A stretch of 6,906 nucleotides of DNA, from the NCBI GenBank assembly GCA_030039865.1, contig JASHUS010000222.1, forward strand, positions 1-6,906. Reading direction: 5' to 3'. Positions 5,160 to 6,906 of this stretch are shown here, piece after piece. The notes beneath the pieces were generated by a model. It was given only the letters and a program-made list of their open reading frames with translations, had not been told where the DNA came from and did no database searches. Source of the DNA: Thermoplasmata archaeon. Lineage in GTDB: Archaea > Thermoplasmatota > Thermoplasmata > Lutacidiplasmatales > UBA184. Numbering within the stretch: position 1 is the first letter of the stretch; every line of letters begins with the position of its first letter. A program made the position numbers and the translations under genes.

Positions 5160-6692
5160 CTACGTCGCGGGGGTGACCCGGTAGAGCGCGACCCCCTCCG
5201 ATGGAACCGAGGCGGAGATTCGTCCCGACGAGCCGGTCCACTCGGTGGTCCCGGTCCACAGATCGACCAGCCAGTAGCCCGAGGGGTCCGGGGCGAGTCC
5301 GATCGCCGTCGCGCTGGTCGTGATCGTCACGTTCGCGGCCCGGAGGTCCGTGTCCGTATCGAAGAGGCCCACGATCGCGTCCCCGTTCTCTTCGACCTTC
5401 GCGAAGACCTGCTTCGGGCCGGAGAACGAGATGCGGGCGGCGTCGATCGCATCCTGGTCGACCGCGATCACCGCCCGGTTCGTGAGCAGGGCGAGGTCGC
5501 GCGGGTCGAGCCCGTGGTGCGAGCCGTACGCGTTCGAGATGTTCGCGCTCAGGTCCGCGCCGAGGATGAGCGGCGACGCGGCGAGCGCCCAGAGGCTCAG
5601 CTGGCTCTCTTCGGCGGCGTACGTCATCCCGCTCGCCGCGGGCCCGTCACCGACCTCGATCGAGTCGAAGTCGTTGAAGCCGCCCGGCCCGCCGTACGCC
5701 TGCCAGGCCGCCACGCCGTCGAACCGGTTCTTCCAGTGCGCGTAGCTGGTCAGCGGGAAGACGTCGAGGCACCCCGAGTAGGGCGCCTGGTCGCACGTGC
5801 GTCCGCTCCCCTCGTCGGGCCCGTTGATCTCGATGTCGCGCTCGAACTCCCACTGGTTCGAGTACTTCTCGAGCGCGGGCGCGATCTTCGACGTGAAGTC
5901 GCCTTCCGTCGTGTCGAGGACGATCGACCGTCCCGACCGCGCGATCGCCGTCGCCCACGCGCGCAGGTCCGGGACGTCGTGGTCGGTGATCCCGTCGAGC
6001 TTGACGTAGTCGACGCCCCACGATGCGAGCTCGTCCACGATCGAGTCGACGAAGTCCTGCGCGCCGGGCGCGCTATAGTTCAGCGCGACCATCCCGCCAC
6101 AGTTGTAGTTGTTCGCCCGGACGCTCGTCGCGATCTCGTCCGCCGTGTAGTTCGTGCCGAGCACCGGGGTGTCGTCCGCCACCGCCTGCATCGAGATCCC
6201 CGTCGTCTCGTAGATGCCGAACTTGAGGCCGAGGCTGTGGACGTACGCGGCGAGCGCCTCGATGCCGTTCTCGGACCCGTTCGACGGATAGTTCGTCGGA
6301 TCGACGACCCAGCGTCCGTACGCGTCGACGCTCGGCCCCTGCGGCCCCGGGCACTCGTACCATCCGTCGTCGACGTTGACGTACCGGTATCCCGCCGCGG
6401 CGAGCCCGCTCGAGACGAGCGCCTCGGCTTCGGCGCGAACGGCCGACGCGTTCGCGCCTTCCCGAAGGAAGCTCCAGCTGCTCCACCCCATCACCGGAGT
6501 GGGGTCGGGGATGGACTTACTTCCCGCACCCATCACGACCCAGAGGGGCGATTCGGTGGAGGCGAGGGACGACGCCGGTCGCACCGGTGTCGCCCCCACG
6601 CCCGCCGCGAGCACCAGGGCCATCGCGAGCATCGCCGTGGGCCCGACCCAGTGGGTCCGGAAAGTCGCGACGCGAGACGTGGAGAACGGCAT
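5160..6692 (-). CDS. Secreted GH27 glycoside hydrolase (alpha-galactosidase-like)
   Basis: A 510-aa exported enzyme predicted to remove terminal alpha-galactosyl-type residues from glycans by a retaining mechanism. A signal segment at about 15-34 (TAMLAMALVLAAGVGA) is followed by a short linker and a (beta/alpha)8 barrel. GH27 motifs appear in order: PVMGWSSWSF (66-75), YVNVDDGWYE (104-113, D108/D109 substrate contacts), LKFGIYETTG (156-165), YVKLDGI (229-235, nucleophile D233), WEFERDIE (281-288, acid/base D286), GGFNDFDSIEVG (337-348), SPLILGADL (373-381) and VIAVDQDA (408-415). A C-terminal beta-sandwich covers about 425-510. The usual Arg after the Trp of W-R-x-x-x-D-I is Glu282 here. The ATG at 6692 is chosen because it directly precedes the signal peptide; the open frame upstream to 6860 encodes Arg/Ser-rich sequence typical of a non-coding frame and overlaps another gene. 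No Shine-Dalgarno is visible. The overall motif set recalls actinobacterial GH27 enzymes, so lateral transfer is possible. Confidence 0.9.
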   Translation of the reverse strand: MPFSTSRVATFRTHWVGPTAMLAMALVLAAGVGATPVRPASSLASTESPLWVVMGAGSKSIPDPTPVMGWSSWSFLREGANASAVRAEAEALVSSGLAAAGYRYVNVDDGWYECPGPQGPSVDAYGRWVVDPTNYPSNGSENGIEALAAYVHSLGLKFGIYETTGISMQAVADDTPVLGTNYTADEIATSVRANNYNCGGMVALNYSAPGAQDFVDSIVDELASWGVDYVKLDGITDHDVPDLRAWATAIARSGRSIVLDTTEGDFTSKIAPALEKYSNQWEFERDIEINGPDEGSGRTCDQAPYSGCLDVFPLTSYAHWKNRFDGVAAWQAYGGPGGFNDFDSIEVGDGPAASGMTYAAEESQLSLWALAASPLILGADLSANISNAYGSHHGLDPRDLALLTNRAVIAVDQDAIDAARISFSGPKQVFAKVEENGDAIVGLFDTDTDLRAANVTITTSATAIGLAPDPSGYWLVDLWTGTTEWTGSSGRISASVPSEGVALYRVTPAT

Positions 6693-6768
6693 CAGTCGGG
6701 CGCGCCCGACGCGGCGAACACCGCCCGCCGCATTAGGTTCCGGATTCGCGGAGGGATACCGGGAAGTA
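6693..6768 (-). other. 76-nt spacer upstream of the GH27 gene
   Basis: This is the gap between the stop of the partial right-hand gene and the GH27 ATG. Besides the palindrome at 6695-6710 it holds only weakly AT-rich spots (CCTAATG at 6731-6737 and GGTATCC at 6754-6760 on the minus strand). None has clear TATA-box sequence and spacing. GH27 could be cotranscribed with the upstream gene or use an atypical promoter here. Confidence 0.4.
6695..6710. promoter_or_regulatory. 16-bp perfect palindrome abutting the GH27 start codon
   Basis: GTCGGGCGCGCCCGAC is its own reverse complement and lies 2 nt upstream of the ATG on the minus strand. As DNA it could bind a dimeric regulator at the transcription start. 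As RNA it could form a 6-bp stem with a CGCG loop that limits access to the start codon. Its all-GC core means chance occurrence is possible. Confidence 0.4.
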
Positions 6769-6906
6769 CTAGAGTGGCGTCGCGGGCGGCAACCGCTCGA
6801 GAATACTCGCCGTGCCTTCCAGATCGCAGATCTCCCGCAGGAGCCGGAGCCCCGCCGCATTGCCGTCCGGACTCGCCGAACCGACGGCGTCCTCGACGAC
6901 GAGCGG
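6769..6906 (-). CDS. C-terminal end of an unidentified protein (start beyond window)
   Basis: The last 45 codons of a minus-strand gene entering from the right edge and ending in TAG at 6769-6771. The peptide includes DAVGSASPDGNAAGLRLLRE and then ICDLEGTASILERLPPATPL. The third codon position is strongly GC-rich and the peptide is balanced and helix-forming, unlike the Arg/Ser-rich reading of the other minus-strand frame, so I take it as real coding sequence. I do not recognise the family. It has the same direction as the GH27 gene and ends 76 nt before that start, so an operon is possible. Confidence 0.6.
   Translation of the reverse strand, partial: PLVVEDAVGSASPDGNAAGLRLLREICDLEGTASILERLPPATPL

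Noticed and set aside
6693..6860. N-terminal extension of the GH27 protein to an ATG at 6860
   Set aside because: It would place 56 Arg/Ser-rich residues before a clear signal peptide and overlap the coding-like end of another gene in a different frame.

Overview
The window is a GC-rich, gene-dense stretch that I read as an archaeal chromosome, most likely from a high-GC, acid-associated member of the Thermoplasmatota. The main evidence is a secreted thermopsin-family (A5) acid protease, a family largely confined to archaea. Its promoter also looks archaeal: a TATA box sits about 25 nt upstream of the ATG, which implies a leaderless mRNA. The exact lineage is inference.

Layout, left to right. 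Positions 1-2021 (minus strand) hold a two-gene unit: a GT4-type glycosyltransferase (648-2021) followed directly by an MscS-like mechanosensitive channel (1-647, C-terminus beyond the window). The channel's GTG start touches the glycosyltransferase's TAA stop, and its Shine-Dalgarno lies inside the end of the upstream gene, so the two are probably translationally coupled. A glycosyltransferase paired with an MscS channel resembles the archaeal trehalose operon of Thermoproteus tenax and suggests osmotic adaptation.

Positions 2022-2311 form a 290-bp divergent intergenic region with two GTATAAC boxes. Between them lies a nested set of inverted repeats (2173-2277) that could fold as a three-way-junction RNA. 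This is the most unexplained part of the window.

Positions 2312-5089 (plus strand) encode a 925-residue secreted protein: signal peptide, Ser/Thr/Ala-rich stalk, thermopsin domain, a middle beta-rich region and a C-terminal right-handed beta-helix with five consecutive 22-residue rungs. Positions 5160-6692 (minus strand) encode a secreted GH27 (alpha-galactosidase-like) glycoside hydrolase, convergent with the thermopsin gene; 70 bp with two hairpins separate them. A 16-bp perfect palindrome sits 2 nt upstream of its start codon. Positions 6769-6906 (minus strand) hold the last 45 codons of a gene I cannot identify.

Taken together, the right two thirds encode exported hydrolases for protein and galactoside-containing glycans, consistent with a heterotrophic scavenger. 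The left third is probably a solute-synthesis and turgor-release pair. I saw no tRNA, 16S/23S/5S rRNA, CRISPR array, insertion sequence or other mobile element.
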